From JBEKIK01 sp050013075 (GTDB lineage Bacteria > Planctomycetota > Planctomycetia > Pirellulales > Thermoguttaceae): 52,559 bases of DNA. A model generated the notes under the pieces. It searched no databases. It saw nothing but the letters and a program-made list of their open reading frames with translations, and was not told the DNA's origin. Of the stretch, positions 1 to 8,592 are shown one piece after another (position 1 is the first letter of the stretch; each line of letters begins with the position of its first letter). Made by a program: the position numbers and the translations under genes. The stretch covers positions 1 through 52,559 of the forward strand of contig JBEKFZ010000021.1 of the NCBI GenBank assembly GCA_050013075.1, written 5' to 3'.

Positions 1-1
1 A

Positions 2-259
2 TTGGACCGCCTGGCTCATGAACTTTCTCTTTGCATGCGTTACTACAGCGTGACCTTCCGCAGCAAATCGCTCGAGCAGTGCCTTATCGGCGGCGGCGAA
101 GCCGACGAGGCGCTGGTTGAATGGCTTGGCGCCCGCCTGGAACTGCCTTGCGAACTGGGCAATCCCTTGCGGATCTTCGAAAAATCCCCGTCCCAAGAGC
201 GCCTTGGTCAATGGGACGTGGCCGCTGGTTTGGCTTTGAGAGATTCCCACTACCATTAA
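2..259 (+). CDS. pilM: Type IV pilus assembly protein PilM, C-terminal fragment
   Basis: This is a partial gene cut by the left edge of the window; only the last 85 or so codons are present, and the true start lies upstream. The segment has the GGG(E/G) turn followed by a short 'DEALVEWLGARLELPCELGNPL' type stretch and ends in an alanine/leucine-rich 'AAGLAL' segment, which matches the end of the actin-like PilM fold (final ATPase subdomain). PilM is a cytoplasmic ring-forming protein that binds the N-terminal tail of PilN. Identity is supported mainly by position: the next gene starts 24 nt downstream and is PilN-like, followed by PilO-, PilP- and secretin-like genes. EpsE/GspL-like cytoplasmic domains are the alternative. 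Confidence 0.75.
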   Translation: MDRLAHELSLCMRYYSVTFRSKSLEQCLIGGGEADEALVEWLGARLELPCELGNPLRIFEKSPSQERLGQWDVAAGLALRDSHYH

Positions 260-282
260 ATATCCCGCGCGGAACATAAAAC

Positions 283-1035
283 ATGATTGACATCGATTTC
301 CTACCTGTCCGGTATCACCAAAAAAACGCCTATCGCCAGGCGAAACCTTGGCAGATAATCGTGGTGACGTCGTTTTTGGGATTAGTCGCACTTCTGACAA
401 TCAGTCAAAAAATTCATCGCCGGTTTGTGGAAAGAGAATTGGACGAACTCGCCCCCGCCTATGAAACTGCCATGGCTCAAGAACAACGACTCGCCGACGT
501 GCAAAATCAACTGAAACGGATGGAAAGCGAAGCCAAATTGATTACCTACTTGCATCACCCATGGCCGCGGAGTCAGTTGCTCTCGGCTTTGTTGTCCAGG
601 CTGCCTGAAGAAATCACGCTCGAACAACTGCAAATAACTCGCGAGGCGGACAATTCAGCCGCCGCGTCGGACCGCCGTCCCGCAATACACTTGGCGAACT
701 CCGGCGATCAACAAAAAACATTATCTCCGGCCGAGCGCGACCTTCAAATCCTGCAAAACCAGTCCGACGACAAACAAACAGTCGTTATTCTTATCGGCTC
801 CACCACCGATAGCGCCGCGGTCCACCGTTTTTTAAACGAGATACTCTCGAACCCGTTGTTCTCCAAGGCGGAATTAGGTTCCGTTACCAGCGTAAACGAA
901 TCTTCCGGAACGACAATTCAATTTCAAGCCAAGCTTGTTGTTAAACCTGGATACGGTCAACCGGGCGGACCCGCCGACGATCAAAAAACATCCCGCCTTC
1001 AAAGCAATGCAGGTAATGATTATGCAAACAACTGA
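283..1035 (+). CDS. pilN: PilN-like inner-membrane pilus/secretion assembly protein
   Basis: The 250-residue protein begins with a short cytoplasmic tail (MIDIDFLP near the start), which is the PilM-binding signature of PilN. A single transmembrane helix follows at about residues 25-42, then a coiled-coil stretch (about 55-90) and a periplasmic ferredoxin-like domain containing the 'LLSALLSRLPEEITLEQL' helix. A low-complexity insertion (about 125-165) is longer than in proteobacterial PilN. PilN pairs with PilO to connect the cytoplasmic PilM/PilC platform to PilP and the secretin. It sits 24 nt after pilM, and its stop overlaps the start of pilO, so the genes are probably co-translated. Confidence 0.82.
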   Translation: MIDIDFLPVRYHQKNAYRQAKPWQIIVVTSFLGLVALLTISQKIHRRFVERELDELAPAYETAMAQEQRLADVQNQLKRMESEAKLITYLHHPWPRSQLLSALLSRLPEEITLEQLQITREADNSAAASDRRPAIHLANSGDQQKTLSPAERDLQILQNQSDDKQTVVILIGSTTDSAAVHRFLNEILSNPLFSKAELGSVTSVNESSGTTIQFQAKLVVKPGYGQPGGPADDQKTSRLQSNAGNDYANN

Positions 1036-1597
1036 GAGCAAATTCCATCGCGGCAGTTGGCTGGTGACCATACCGCTGGTCGCCATAGCCGTAATTCACA
1101 TAACGTTTGTTTTTTTTCCGGGCCGAAAAGTAATAGCCCAGTTGCGCAAGGAAATAGAATCCACTCAGCTATACATCAGCAATGCCAACAACGTCTCCGC
1201 CACGTTGGCCGCCGCTCAACAAGAACTCCTCGAAGTGAAATCATATATCGAAAAATGGCGGCGCTCGGTCTTTTTAGTTCATCGCCCTCCGGTGCTATAC
1301 GGCAATATCACTAACTTGAGCAAACAAGCGGGAACGACCACCACGCGTTTTGAACCGCAACCGATCGTTGAACTTGGTCTGATCCGACAAATTCCCATCC
1401 ACATGGCTTGTACTGGAACTTTTGCCCAAATCCATGATTTTATTCGTTCTCTAGAGAGTCTGCCCCAGACAATCTGGCTGGATTCAGTAAAATATCAGAA
1501 GTCTGGGCAAAATGGGGGATATATATTGTGCGAAATAAACTTAGTAGCCTTTTCCGATAATTTAAAAAATTCCGATTACGCCGACATTAGTAAATAA
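1022..1597 (+). CDS. pilO: PilO/GspM-like inner-membrane assembly protein
   Basis: A 191-residue protein with one N-terminal transmembrane helix (about residues 13-33), a coiled coil (about 35-85) and a small periplasmic alpha/beta domain. This is the PilO/GspM plan, and it lies directly after PilN. I chose the ATG at 1022 because an AGGT ribosome-binding core at 1011-1014 is 7 nt upstream; ATGs at 1007 and 1016 are in frame and possible. The start lies inside the end of pilN (14 nt overlap). The segment 'FAQIHDFIRSLESLPQTIWLDSV' fits the PilO core that forms a heterodimer with PilN. Confidence 0.75.
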   Translation: MQTTESKFHRGSWLVTIPLVAIAVIHITFVFFPGRKVIAQLRKEIESTQLYISNANNVSATLAAAQQELLEVKSYIEKWRRSVFLVHRPPVLYGNITNLSKQAGTTTTRFEPQPIVELGLIRQIPIHMACTGTFAQIHDFIRSLESLPQTIWLDSVKYQKSGQNGGYILCEINLVAFSDNLKNSDYADISK

Positions 1598-1614
1598 CCG
1601 ATATACGGAGGAGC

Positions 1615-2316
1615 ATGACCATTGGGCGCATTGCACCCAGGTCCGCTGATAAAACAGTGAATATACAAGAGTTGAGCAAACAACTTAAGCATGAAGTAGC
1701 CGTTCATCCCAAGAAGGCCGTTGTTTTAGGGATTTTGACAGCCGTGGGGCTATATTTATGGGGCCCGCTTTTTTGGCGATGGGCAAATAAATCCAACGAA
1801 GATTCGCAATCACCGGCCGGAACTCAAGCCGTGGTGATCGCATCTTCAGGACAGACAAATTCCGCCAATAACTTAGCCGCCAACAAGGAGAACAAACCTC
1901 CACGATATTCCTGGAAAGAAGTGTTGAAGCAGATGAGCAACGACCCGCGGACTCGCCCTGCCGAACCACTGACTATCGCCCGAAATCCGTTCCAGGGACT
2001 GAAGGAAACGATTGACAAAGCCGCATTGGAGGAGCAGGTCAAGGCCAAAGCGCCGCCCGCCACGCCGGCAAGCCTGGGCATGGCCCTGACAAGCACCCTA
2101 ATCGGGCCAAAAGGCGGAATAGCCAGGATCGGCGGCAGAACATACAACCAGGGACAGACGATCGAAACGGAAAAAGAAGGACACAACTACAAATTCGTGC
2201 TTACCGAAATTCACGATCGCCGGGTGGTTTTAGAAATGGAAGGAGAACGTTTCGAATTAAGTATCCCAAAACCGGGCACATCCAGCCACATGGTGTTGGG
2301 AACCGTTGAAAAATAA
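1615..2316 (+). CDS. PilP/GspC-like periplasmic linker protein
   Basis: A 233-residue protein with a clear ribosome-binding site (GGAGG at about 1607) and one transmembrane helix at about residues 36-55. A low-complexity, Pro/Ala/Asn-rich periplasmic linker follows, then a C-terminal beta domain (about 155-230) with 'IGPKGGIARIGGRTYNQGQ', typical of the PilP/GspC homology region that contacts the secretin. Its place between pilO and the secretin gene supports this. Sequence identity to canonical PilP is not obvious, so the symbol is left open. A roughly 120-nt spacer separates it from the secretin gene. Confidence 0.62.
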   Translation: MTIGRIAPRSADKTVNIQELSKQLKHEVAVHPKKAVVLGILTAVGLYLWGPLFWRWANKSNEDSQSPAGTQAVVIASSGQTNSANNLAANKENKPPRYSWKEVLKQMSNDPRTRPAEPLTIARNPFQGLKETIDKAALEEQVKAKAPPATPASLGMALTSTLIGPKGGIARIGGRTYNQGQTIETEKEGHNYKFVLTEIHDRRVVLEMEGERFELSIPKPGTSSHMVLGTVEK

Positions 2317-2440
2317 AAACGGGGCGCTAATAAGAAGATAATTTGTTTGAGGGCGGTATTGGCCATTAAGTAAGTGTCATATCGCGCTGAAAACTTTTCA
2401 TTTTGAAGTATTGCTTTTCTTTTGGCGTCACGGAAGACAC

Positions 2441-4564
2441 ATGAAAACCCTTCGTCGATTCGGCTTATCCGTAATTTCTATCGCCGTCGGCGTGGGGGGG
2501 GCCGTCATTGTGGGGATTTACTCAACTCCCACGAATGATCCAGTAAAATCATCCGATTTTAAATCATCGGCAACGGAACACCCACCCGCCCGTATTGCGG
2601 AAGAAGCTGAAAAACCGAAATACGCAATTCCCGCCCAGCCGCCATCTATTCCGGACACCGTGGTAACGCTCCCGCCGCCCTCGGAGCCTGTAGGTCCGGT
2701 CATGGTTCAGCCGTATCCTCCCAGTGCGCAAGAGTTCACGCCGCCCCCGCCGCCGGAGCCGGAAGGGACCGCATCGGGCAGGTCGGCCCTGCCCGGCGTC
2801 ATGAAATTCCTGCAGGAACGTTTGTCGGCCCCCGCCCGGGCGAGAGACAAAACAGCGTCCCAGCCCGCCCCAAGCCAAACGTCTCAATCCCCCGTCAAGT
2901 CGACGATCAAGGGCGAGGGCGACGGCAAACTGCGAATCCACATCTACGATGAAGACATCCACAAAGTGTTGGATCTGCTCAGCGAGCAAGGCAATTTGAA
3001 CATTTTGGCGAGCAAGAATGTCGAGGGCAAAGTTTCCGCCACGCTCAACGGCGTTGATCTGGACGGTGCATTGGACGCGATTCTCAAATCCACGGGTTAC
3101 GTCGCCAAACGAGATGGAAGTTACGTCTTCGTCGGCACACCCGACGATTTCAACAATTTGGAGCAAGCGTTGGATAAAATCTGCACGCGAGTTTACCAGC
3201 CTAATTACATCACCGCTGCGGAACTGAAATCGCTGATTACGCCGCTTTTGTCCGAAAAGGTGGGTACCATCAGCGTATCAACTCCATCCGAGGTGGGCAT
3301 CGGGGCCAGCGACTCAAACGCCGGCGGCAACAAGTTCGCCGGCAACGAAGTGGTCGTGGTCCGCGATTACGAAGCCGTACTCGCACAGATCGATCAAATG
3401 GTGGAAGAAGTCGACGTCCGCCCGTTGCAGGTTTCCATCGAGGCCATGATTCTCAGCGTGCATCTGAAGGACACCGATAAATTCGGCGCCAACTTTCAAT
3501 TTCTCCGTGACAATCCGAACATCAAATTCGGCTTGGGAACTCCGTACGATGCGCTGGCCAATTTTAAATTCGATGAAGGCGGCTTGAAATTCGGTTTCCT
3601 CGACACCAGCCTGGGTGCGTTCATCAACGCCTTGGAAACCGTGGGGGACACGAACGTTATCGCCAATCCGCGCGTGATGGTGCTGAACAAGCATCGGGCC
3701 GACATTCAAATAGGCGAACAAAAGGGTTATCTCAGTTCCACGGTCACTGAAACAAGCACCACTTACGCCGTGCAGTTTTTGGACCTTGGCGCCCAATTGC
3801 GTTTGCGGCCGTTCGTATCCAGCGACGGCCTGATACGCATGGAAATCCATCCCGAATTGTCCGACGGCGACGTGAAGACCCAAAACGGCGTCACGCTGCC
3901 CAACAAGACCATCACCCAAGTTACCAGCAACGTGATGGTCCGCGACGGTTGCACGGTAATTATCGGCGGACTGATGCGCGACCAGTTGGTAACCAACACC
4001 ACGCAAGTTCCGTTTTTTGGAAGTTTGCCGATAATCGGCATAGCTTTTCGCAACACCGAGGAAACCATCGAGCGCTACGAGGTGCTGGTGCTGATCACGC
4101 CGAGAATCGTGTATGAACCCGGCACGTGCCAGGAAGGTGAAAAAGCGGCCTGCGAATACTATCGCCGCCACGGCACTTATGCCGATAAAATGAGCCCCTT
4201 CGGCAAACGCTCCATTGCCCGGCGTTACTTCCGGCTGGCCCAAGCCGCCTGGGCCGACGGCGATCAGAAAAAGGCCTTGCGATTCGCCGAAATGGCGGTG
4301 CAATTCGATCCGGTCAATCGGGCCGCCATCGATTTACGCAGTGATATCTGGCTGGGCAAGAAAGAGGGCGATCATACGCTGGGCGCCGAACGGACGGGCT
4401 ATGATCTTGTCGCCCGAAACCCCTTGGACGGCGATGCCGTGGCCGATTGGCTGATCGACGATCTGGAACGTCCGGCCTCGCCGCAACCCATGCCGCTGCA
4501 TCCGTACGATCGCGGATTGCCCGGTTCACACCAGGACATCCCGCGACCGAAAAAACTTCAATGA
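2441..4564 (+). CDS. Secretin (PilQ/GspD-like outer-membrane channel) with C-terminal extension
   Basis: The 707-residue product has an N-terminal hydrophobic signal/anchor, a long proline-rich segment, an STN/N0-type domain (about residues 160-235, 'DIHKVLDLLSEQGNLNIL'), an N1-like region and the C-terminal secretin beta-domain (about 325-560) with 'VIANPRVMVLNKHRADIQIG' and 'VRDGCTVIIGGLMRD'. It forms the outer-membrane pore through which the pilus or substrate passes. ATG 2441 is preferred over the upstream TTG at 2411 because GGAAG lies 5 nt before it. After the secretin domain there are about 140 extra residues with a TPR-like 'FRLAQAAWADGDQKKALRFAEMAV' segment, which is unusual for PilQ and may act in assembly. 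Confidence 0.88.
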   Translation: MKTLRRFGLSVISIAVGVGGAVIVGIYSTPTNDPVKSSDFKSSATEHPPARIAEEAEKPKYAIPAQPPSIPDTVVTLPPPSEPVGPVMVQPYPPSAQEFTPPPPPEPEGTASGRSALPGVMKFLQERLSAPARARDKTASQPAPSQTSQSPVKSTIKGEGDGKLRIHIYDEDIHKVLDLLSEQGNLNILASKNVEGKVSATLNGVDLDGALDAILKSTGYVAKRDGSYVFVGTPDDFNNLEQALDKICTRVYQPNYITAAELKSLITPLLSEKVGTISVSTPSEVGIGASDSNAGGNKFAGNEVVVVRDYEAVLAQIDQMVEEVDVRPLQVSIEAMILSVHLKDTDKFGANFQFLRDNPNIKFGLGTPYDALANFKFDEGGLKFGFLDTSLGAFINALETVGDTNVIANPRVMVLNKHRADIQIGEQKGYLSSTVTETSTTYAVQFLDLGAQLRLRPFVSSDGLIRMEIHPELSDGDVKTQNGVTLPNKTITQVTSNVMVRDGCTVIIGGLMRDQLVTNTTQVPFFGSLPIIGIAFRNTEETIERYEVLVLITPRIVYEPGTCQEGEKAACEYYRRHGTYADKMSPFGKRSIARRYFRLAQAAWADGDQKKALRFAEMAVQFDPVNRAAIDLRSDIWLGKKEGDHTLGAERTGYDLVARNPLDGDAVADWLIDDLERPASPQPMPLHPYDRGLPGSHQDIPRPKKLQ

Positions 4565-4630
4565 ATCAATTTTATAATGAGTTAAAATGCAACAACTATC
4601 GGCAATTCCGCCCTCACCCCGGCCCTATCC

Positions 4631-4672
4631 GGGCACCGACGGGCACCATGCGGAGCATGGTCGGTTGGTCGG
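4631..4672. repeat. Dispersed hairpin repeat, family gggcaccatgc (copy 1)
   Basis: A short repeat with the palindromic core CCATGC-GGA-GCATGG followed by TCGGTTGGTCGG. A second copy is at 52251-52295, about 47 kb away. Here it lies just before the start of the TPR lipoprotein gene, and the adjoining GGGAGAGGGA probably supplies that gene's ribosome-binding site. Confidence 0.8.
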
Positions 4673-4685
4673 GAGAGGGAAGATT

Positions 4686-5882
4686 ATGGATAGGCTCCTA
4701 GTCCGGATGGCAAAAAACTTGCCGGCGGGCATTTTCGCCACGGCGGTTATTCTTGCATTGACGGCGGGCTGCGCCGGTTTTCCCATTGCCAAGTCGTTAT
4801 TAGGCGGCAACGACACCGAAAAACGCCATCGGCGCAATGAGGAGATCATACGAAATTTTGAAGCCCACCGAGATCAGGCCGCTTATGAAGCCGCCTTGAC
4901 GCGATGGGAGCAGAACGATTCCAAAGGTTGTCGAGAGGGTTTGGAAGTATTACTGGCCCGCAATCCCCGCCATATCGATGCCCAACTTCTCATGGCCGAA
5001 GTAAATCTTCTCGATCGACGCCCTGAGGATTCACTCAAACAGGTCGACGAGGTGCTCCGCATGCAACCCGGCAACGCCCGGGCGCTCTATACCAAGGGAT
5101 TGGTGCTGGACGCCATCGGTCAATCGACCGGCGCGGTTGCTTATTACGAGCAGGCTGCCCGGGCCGAACCGGAAAATGAAATATATGCACTATCTTATAA
5201 GAGTGCCAAGGATTCAGACGGTTCTGACGCGGCAAACTCAAATGCCGTTATTCCGGCGGCTTACTCGGCAACTTCGGATTCAGATAAAAACGTTCCTTCA
5301 TCAACGCACCAACAGGGACCATCTTTGACAACGCCTCAGATCAGGCAGCCCCCCGCGGAAACCTCATCCCCTGCGACGCCGACGTCTGAAACTCCCGATA
5401 AAGCGAAAAAGAACGCCGGCTTTGCCGATTCTTATGCGCATGCCGAATCTGCCGTTTCGGCGGAAGAATTCATGAGTGAAGGCCAGCGGGCGTTATCCGA
5501 TGGCGCGATCGACGCGGCTCGGATTGCCTTCCATAAAGCGGCGGCCTGCCAGACGAATAATCCGCAAATTCCGGTTGTTTTGGCAGGCGCGGCATTACGG
5601 ACAAACCATCCGGAATTAGCCGTAGAACTGCTTGTGCCGGCCGCCAGGCATTTCTCTAAATCGGCCGCAATTTATCGCATGTTAGGAGTGGCCTACTATC
5701 GGCTGGGCGACTTCCAATCATCCCAAGTTGCACTGCAACAAGCACTTTCGTTGGACAAGTCAAGTGCTTTATCCTATTTTTTGATGGGATGCACGTTGGC
5801 AAAGCTTGGGCAGGCCGAGCCGGCTGAAGCCCATTTTCAACAGGCTAAAGCCCTCGACCCGCGCTATACCGTGCGGCGTTAA
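4686..5882 (+). CDS. TPR-repeat lipoprotein (pilotin-like candidate)
   Basis: A 398-residue protein with an N-terminal signal and lipobox (LTAGC, about residues 23-27), so probably a lipid-anchored periplasmic protein. Tetratricopeptide repeats follow in two blocks: about residues 60-160 ('RHIDAQLLMAEVNLLDRRPEDSLKQV' region) and about 265-395. A Ser/Thr/Pro-rich linker lies between them. I start it at ATG 4686, preceded by AGAGGGAAG; an upstream in-frame start at 4587 would translate a dispersed repeat and is unlikely. A TPR lipoprotein next to a secretin is the usual setting for PilF/PilW- or Tgl-type secretin assembly factors. That role is inferred from position only. Confidence 0.75.
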   Translation: MDRLLVRMAKNLPAGIFATAVILALTAGCAGFPIAKSLLGGNDTEKRHRRNEEIIRNFEAHRDQAAYEAALTRWEQNDSKGCREGLEVLLARNPRHIDAQLLMAEVNLLDRRPEDSLKQVDEVLRMQPGNARALYTKGLVLDAIGQSTGAVAYYEQAARAEPENEIYALSYKSAKDSDGSDAANSNAVIPAAYSATSDSDKNVPSSTHQQGPSLTTPQIRQPPAETSSPATPTSETPDKAKKNAGFADSYAHAESAVSAEEFMSEGQRALSDGAIDAARIAFHKAAACQTNNPQIPVVLAGAALRTNHPELAVELLVPAARHFSKSAAIYRMLGVAYYRLGDFQSSQVALQQALSLDKSSALSYFLMGCTLAKLGQAEPAEAHFQQAKALDPRYTVRR

Positions 5883-5992
5883 TGCCGGTATAAGCTTTGT
5901 GTCCGACGCTCTGTCAGCGATCATCCCTCACTAGGGAACCCATGCGCTTGAAGCTCGTGGCTTACGGCCTTTAACGACACTCAGGTAAATAA

Positions 5993-7477
5993 TTGAGAAA
6001 GTTCAAGTTTTCCAAAACGATCGCCATCGAGGCAATCGCTATTGTCGGCGTTCTGACATTGGCTTGGCTGGCCATGAAGGAATTTGATGCGACATCGCTA
6101 ATGCTGTGTGCCGGCTTGTCGTGCATCGGGCTGATTTGCTGCTGCGGATTGCTTGCACGTCGGCTTTTGCGGCTAAAAGGACAACAGCGGCAATTTCAAA
6201 GACACATCGAAGCGATGAGTCTTTGCCATACCCTTCCCGGATTCAACGAGAACATGCCTTCCTTGCCTTCGGAGCATCCCATGATCGATCTGGCGGGGCA
6301 GATTCGCAATACCATACTTGATTACAAACGGCGCGTGCAGGACTTGGAACACGCACGTACTACCCAAGAGGTTCGCTGCCTTCGCGCCATGGCGCAGGCC
6401 GAGCAGATCAAGAATATCTTTGAGGGATTGACCGACCCCATTTTGGCTATCGACGACTACGACGAGTTGGTGCTGGCCAATCGCAGTGCGGAAGAGATGT
6501 TCAATTTTGACGCGGAAAAGACCGAAAAGCGAGCCATAAGCCAAATAGTGCGTTGCCAGGAGCTGATCGATTTGTTGACGTCCGTTAGGCAACGGAAAAT
6601 CACGGGCGCGCGTTCCGAAGAGATCGAGATTGCCCGGGAGAACGGCAAACCCCAATGGTTTCGCGCCACGGCCTACAAGCTGGCCACGGGCAACGACGAA
6701 TCGTCGGATAAATCCCCGGTGTCGGAAGGCGCCGTGGCGGTGCTCCGCGACATCGGGGACCATAAAGCCGTGCAAAAACGGAACGCCGAGTTCGTGTCGT
6801 CCGTGAGCCATGAGATGAAAACGCCCTTGGCGGGCATCAAAGCCTACGTCGAACTGCTGGCCGAAGGCGAGGCTGAAGACGAAAAAACCCGCGAGGAATT
6901 TCTCAACGTCATCTCCACGCAGGCCGATCGCCTCCAACGATTGGTGGAAAATTTACTGAACATTGCCCGCATTGAGGCCGGCGTGGTCAACGTCAATAAA
7001 CAACAACAATCCTTGAATGAGATTCTCGAAGAGGCCCTGAACGTGGTGCAGCCGTCGGCCGAGGCCAAAGACATCAAGCTTGTTTCGCAACTAAGCTCCA
7101 TGTACTTGGGCGTGCTGGCCGACCGCGACATGCTGCTGCAAGCGGCCATCAACCTGTTGTCCAACGCCATCAAGTATACCGGCAAGGGCGGCACCGTAAG
7201 CCTGCGCAGCCGGTTGGTGGGCGACCAGGTCTGCTTCGAAGTGCAAGATACCGGCGTGGGACTCAGTCCGGAAGATTGCCAAAAAATATTCGAAAAGTTC
7301 TATCGCGTGAAAAAGGACAAAGACATGGCGCCGGGCACCGGACTTGGTCTGCCGCTGGCCAAGCACATAGTCGAGGACGTCCACGGCGGACAACTTGCCG
7401 TGGAAAGCACGCCGGGAGTGGGCAGCACCTTTTCGGTGTCAATGCACTCCGCGGGCCAGTTGAAAACCGAGGGCTGA
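5993..7477 (+). CDS. Membrane sensor histidine kinase with PAS domain
   Basis: A 494-residue sensor kinase beginning at a TTG codon. Two N-terminal transmembrane helices (about residues 12-28 and 34-55) with almost no periplasmic loop suggest membrane or cytoplasmic sensing. A coiled coil leads to a PAS domain (about 140-245, 'GLTDPILAIDDYDELVLANRSA'). The HisKA helix has the phospho-accepting His273 in VSHEMKTPLAG, followed by a HATPase domain with N-box (NLLSNAIKY), G1 (DTGVGLS), F (FEKFYR) and G2 (GTGLGL) boxes. The order resembles PhoR/WalK-type kinases. The response-regulator gene follows after 97 nt, and both sit inside the pilus/secretion cluster, so the pair may control or respond to it (inference). 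Confidence 0.9.
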   Translation: MRKFKFSKTIAIEAIAIVGVLTLAWLAMKEFDATSLMLCAGLSCIGLICCCGLLARRLLRLKGQQRQFQRHIEAMSLCHTLPGFNENMPSLPSEHPMIDLAGQIRNTILDYKRRVQDLEHARTTQEVRCLRAMAQAEQIKNIFEGLTDPILAIDDYDELVLANRSAEEMFNFDAEKTEKRAISQIVRCQELIDLLTSVRQRKITGARSEEIEIARENGKPQWFRATAYKLATGNDESSDKSPVSEGAVAVLRDIGDHKAVQKRNAEFVSSVSHEMKTPLAGIKAYVELLAEGEAEDEKTREEFLNVISTQADRLQRLVENLLNIARIEAGVVNVNKQQQSLNEILEEALNVVQPSAEAKDIKLVSQLSSMYLGVLADRDMLLQAAINLLSNAIKYTGKGGTVSLRSRLVGDQVCFEVQDTGVGLSPEDCQKIFEKFYRVKKDKDMAPGTGLGLPLAKHIVEDVHGGQLAVESTPGVGSTFSVSMHSAGQLKTEG

Positions 7478-7574
7478 AATACAAAAGGCAATATAAGTGC
7501 GGAGTTACGGATCATGAACGACGCATAACACAAGGAATAGGCAATATCCGATTAATCTGAAAACAGGTTCAAAT

Positions 7575-7961
7575 ATGGGTAAGCGAATTATACTTTGCGA
7601 TGACGAGATCCATATTCTGCGAGCAATGGAATTCAAATTGAAAAAGGCCGGCTACGAGGTGGAAATCACCAACGACGGCGAAGAGGCTTGGGATGCGATT
7701 CAAAAACGCAAACCCGATTTGCTGATTACCGATTGCCAGATGCCTCGATTGACCGGTCTTGAATTGATTGGCCGGCTGCGCGACAATCCCCGAACCGCCG
7801 ATATTCCCGTGTTCATGCTTACCGCTAAAGGTTATGAGCTTTCGCACGAGTTATTGTTCGGCCAATTACGCGTGCTGCGTGTTGTTGCCAAGCCTTTCAG
7901 CCCGCGCGAATTGCTGCAAGACGTGGACGCCGTTCTGCAAAATGAAACCGTTAATGCGTAA
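7575..7961 (+). CDS. Single-domain response regulator (CheY-like)
   Basis: A 128-residue stand-alone receiver domain. The acidic pocket Asp9/Asp10, the phospho-accepting Asp53 (ITDCQMP), the switch Thr in MLTAKG (about 82) and the conserved Lys in AKPFSP (about 101) are all present. There is no output domain, so signalling must pass through a partner protein. The preceding histidine kinase (97 nt upstream) is the obvious phosphodonor. The STAS protein starts 10 nt after its stop, making a compact kinase-receiver-STAS set within the pilus locus. Confidence 0.92.
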   Translation: MGKRIILCDDEIHILRAMEFKLKKAGYEVEITNDGEEAWDAIQKRKPDLLITDCQMPRLTGLELIGRLRDNPRTADIPVFMLTAKGYELSHELLFGQLRVLRVVAKPFSPRELLQDVDAVLQNETVNA

Positions 7962-7971
7962 ATGAAATGTC

Positions 7972-8298
7972 ATGAACCTTCCCCAAGAAATATTCGGCGA
8001 CGTGATCGTGGTCCATTCCCCGGAGGAACTCGAAGCGGACCAATGCAACAACTTCGAGGCCTATTTCAATGAACTGGGAATCCACAACATCGTGCTGGAT
8101 TTAGACGGCACGGAGTCGATCGACAGTAAAGGTCTCACCGCTTTGCTAAATGTGCAGAATACGCTCCGCGGCAAGCTGGGCGACCTGAAAATTGCCGCCA
8201 ACAACGCCTACAACCGCAAAATATTGGAGTTAACGCGGCTGGATCAACAATTGGAAGTTTTTGAAAGCGTCATGGACGCAGTGAAGAGTTTTCATTGA
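7972..8298 (+). CDS. STAS-domain protein (anti-sigma factor antagonist type)
   Basis: A 108-residue single STAS domain. The phosphorylatable serine of SpoIIAA-type antagonists is present as Ser52 in 'ESIDSKGLTALL', and the flanking beta-alpha-beta pattern fits the fold over the whole length. Such proteins bind an anti-sigma kinase or a partner-switching target, depending on serine phosphorylation. No anti-sigma kinase (HATPase_c RsbW-like) or PP2C phosphatase is seen next to it, so the partner is unknown. Its gene follows the response regulator by 10 nt and is probably in the same transcript. Confidence 0.85.
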   Translation: MNLPQEIFGDVIVVHSPEELEADQCNNFEAYFNELGIHNIVLDLDGTESIDSKGLTALLNVQNTLRGKLGDLKIAANNAYNRKILELTRLDQQLEVFESVMDAVKSFH

Positions 8299-8592
8299 TC
8301 GTAGCATAAAACATAATCCCCGCCTCGTCCCCAACCCACATACCGTAGCGCGGCCTGATGGCCGAAACCAAATAGTTTAAAGTAAATGGTAGATAGTAGA
8401 TGGTTATCAGTTTTCAGTAATCAGTTTTCAGTTAAGAGTACGAAGTACGGAGTAAAGTGGCGAATCGCGCAAGTGGTTATGGTTGTTCAATTTACAATTT
8501 GAAATTTGCAATTGTAAATTTGCAATAAAAAAACATACGCGCAAAATGCGCTCAAACATTAACACAAAGACTCTAATCCTTCACCCCCGACA
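8299..8592. other. AT-rich spacer with short direct and inverted repeats
   Basis: No gene is seen in this 294-nt stretch. It contains a 13-bp direct repeat (ATCAGTTTTCAGT at 8406-8418 and 8420-8432), then an AT-rich inverted stretch at about 8495-8527 made of TTTACAATTTG/AATTGTAAATT-type words. It separates the regulatory trio from the ATPase gene, and a promoter for the latter probably lies here, although I cannot point to clear -35/-10 boxes. Confidence 0.6.

Noticed and set aside
4587..4685. N-terminal extension of the TPR lipoprotein.
   Set aside because: The extension translates a dispersed hairpin repeat; ATG 4686 has a ribosome-binding site and gives a proper signal peptide with lipobox.
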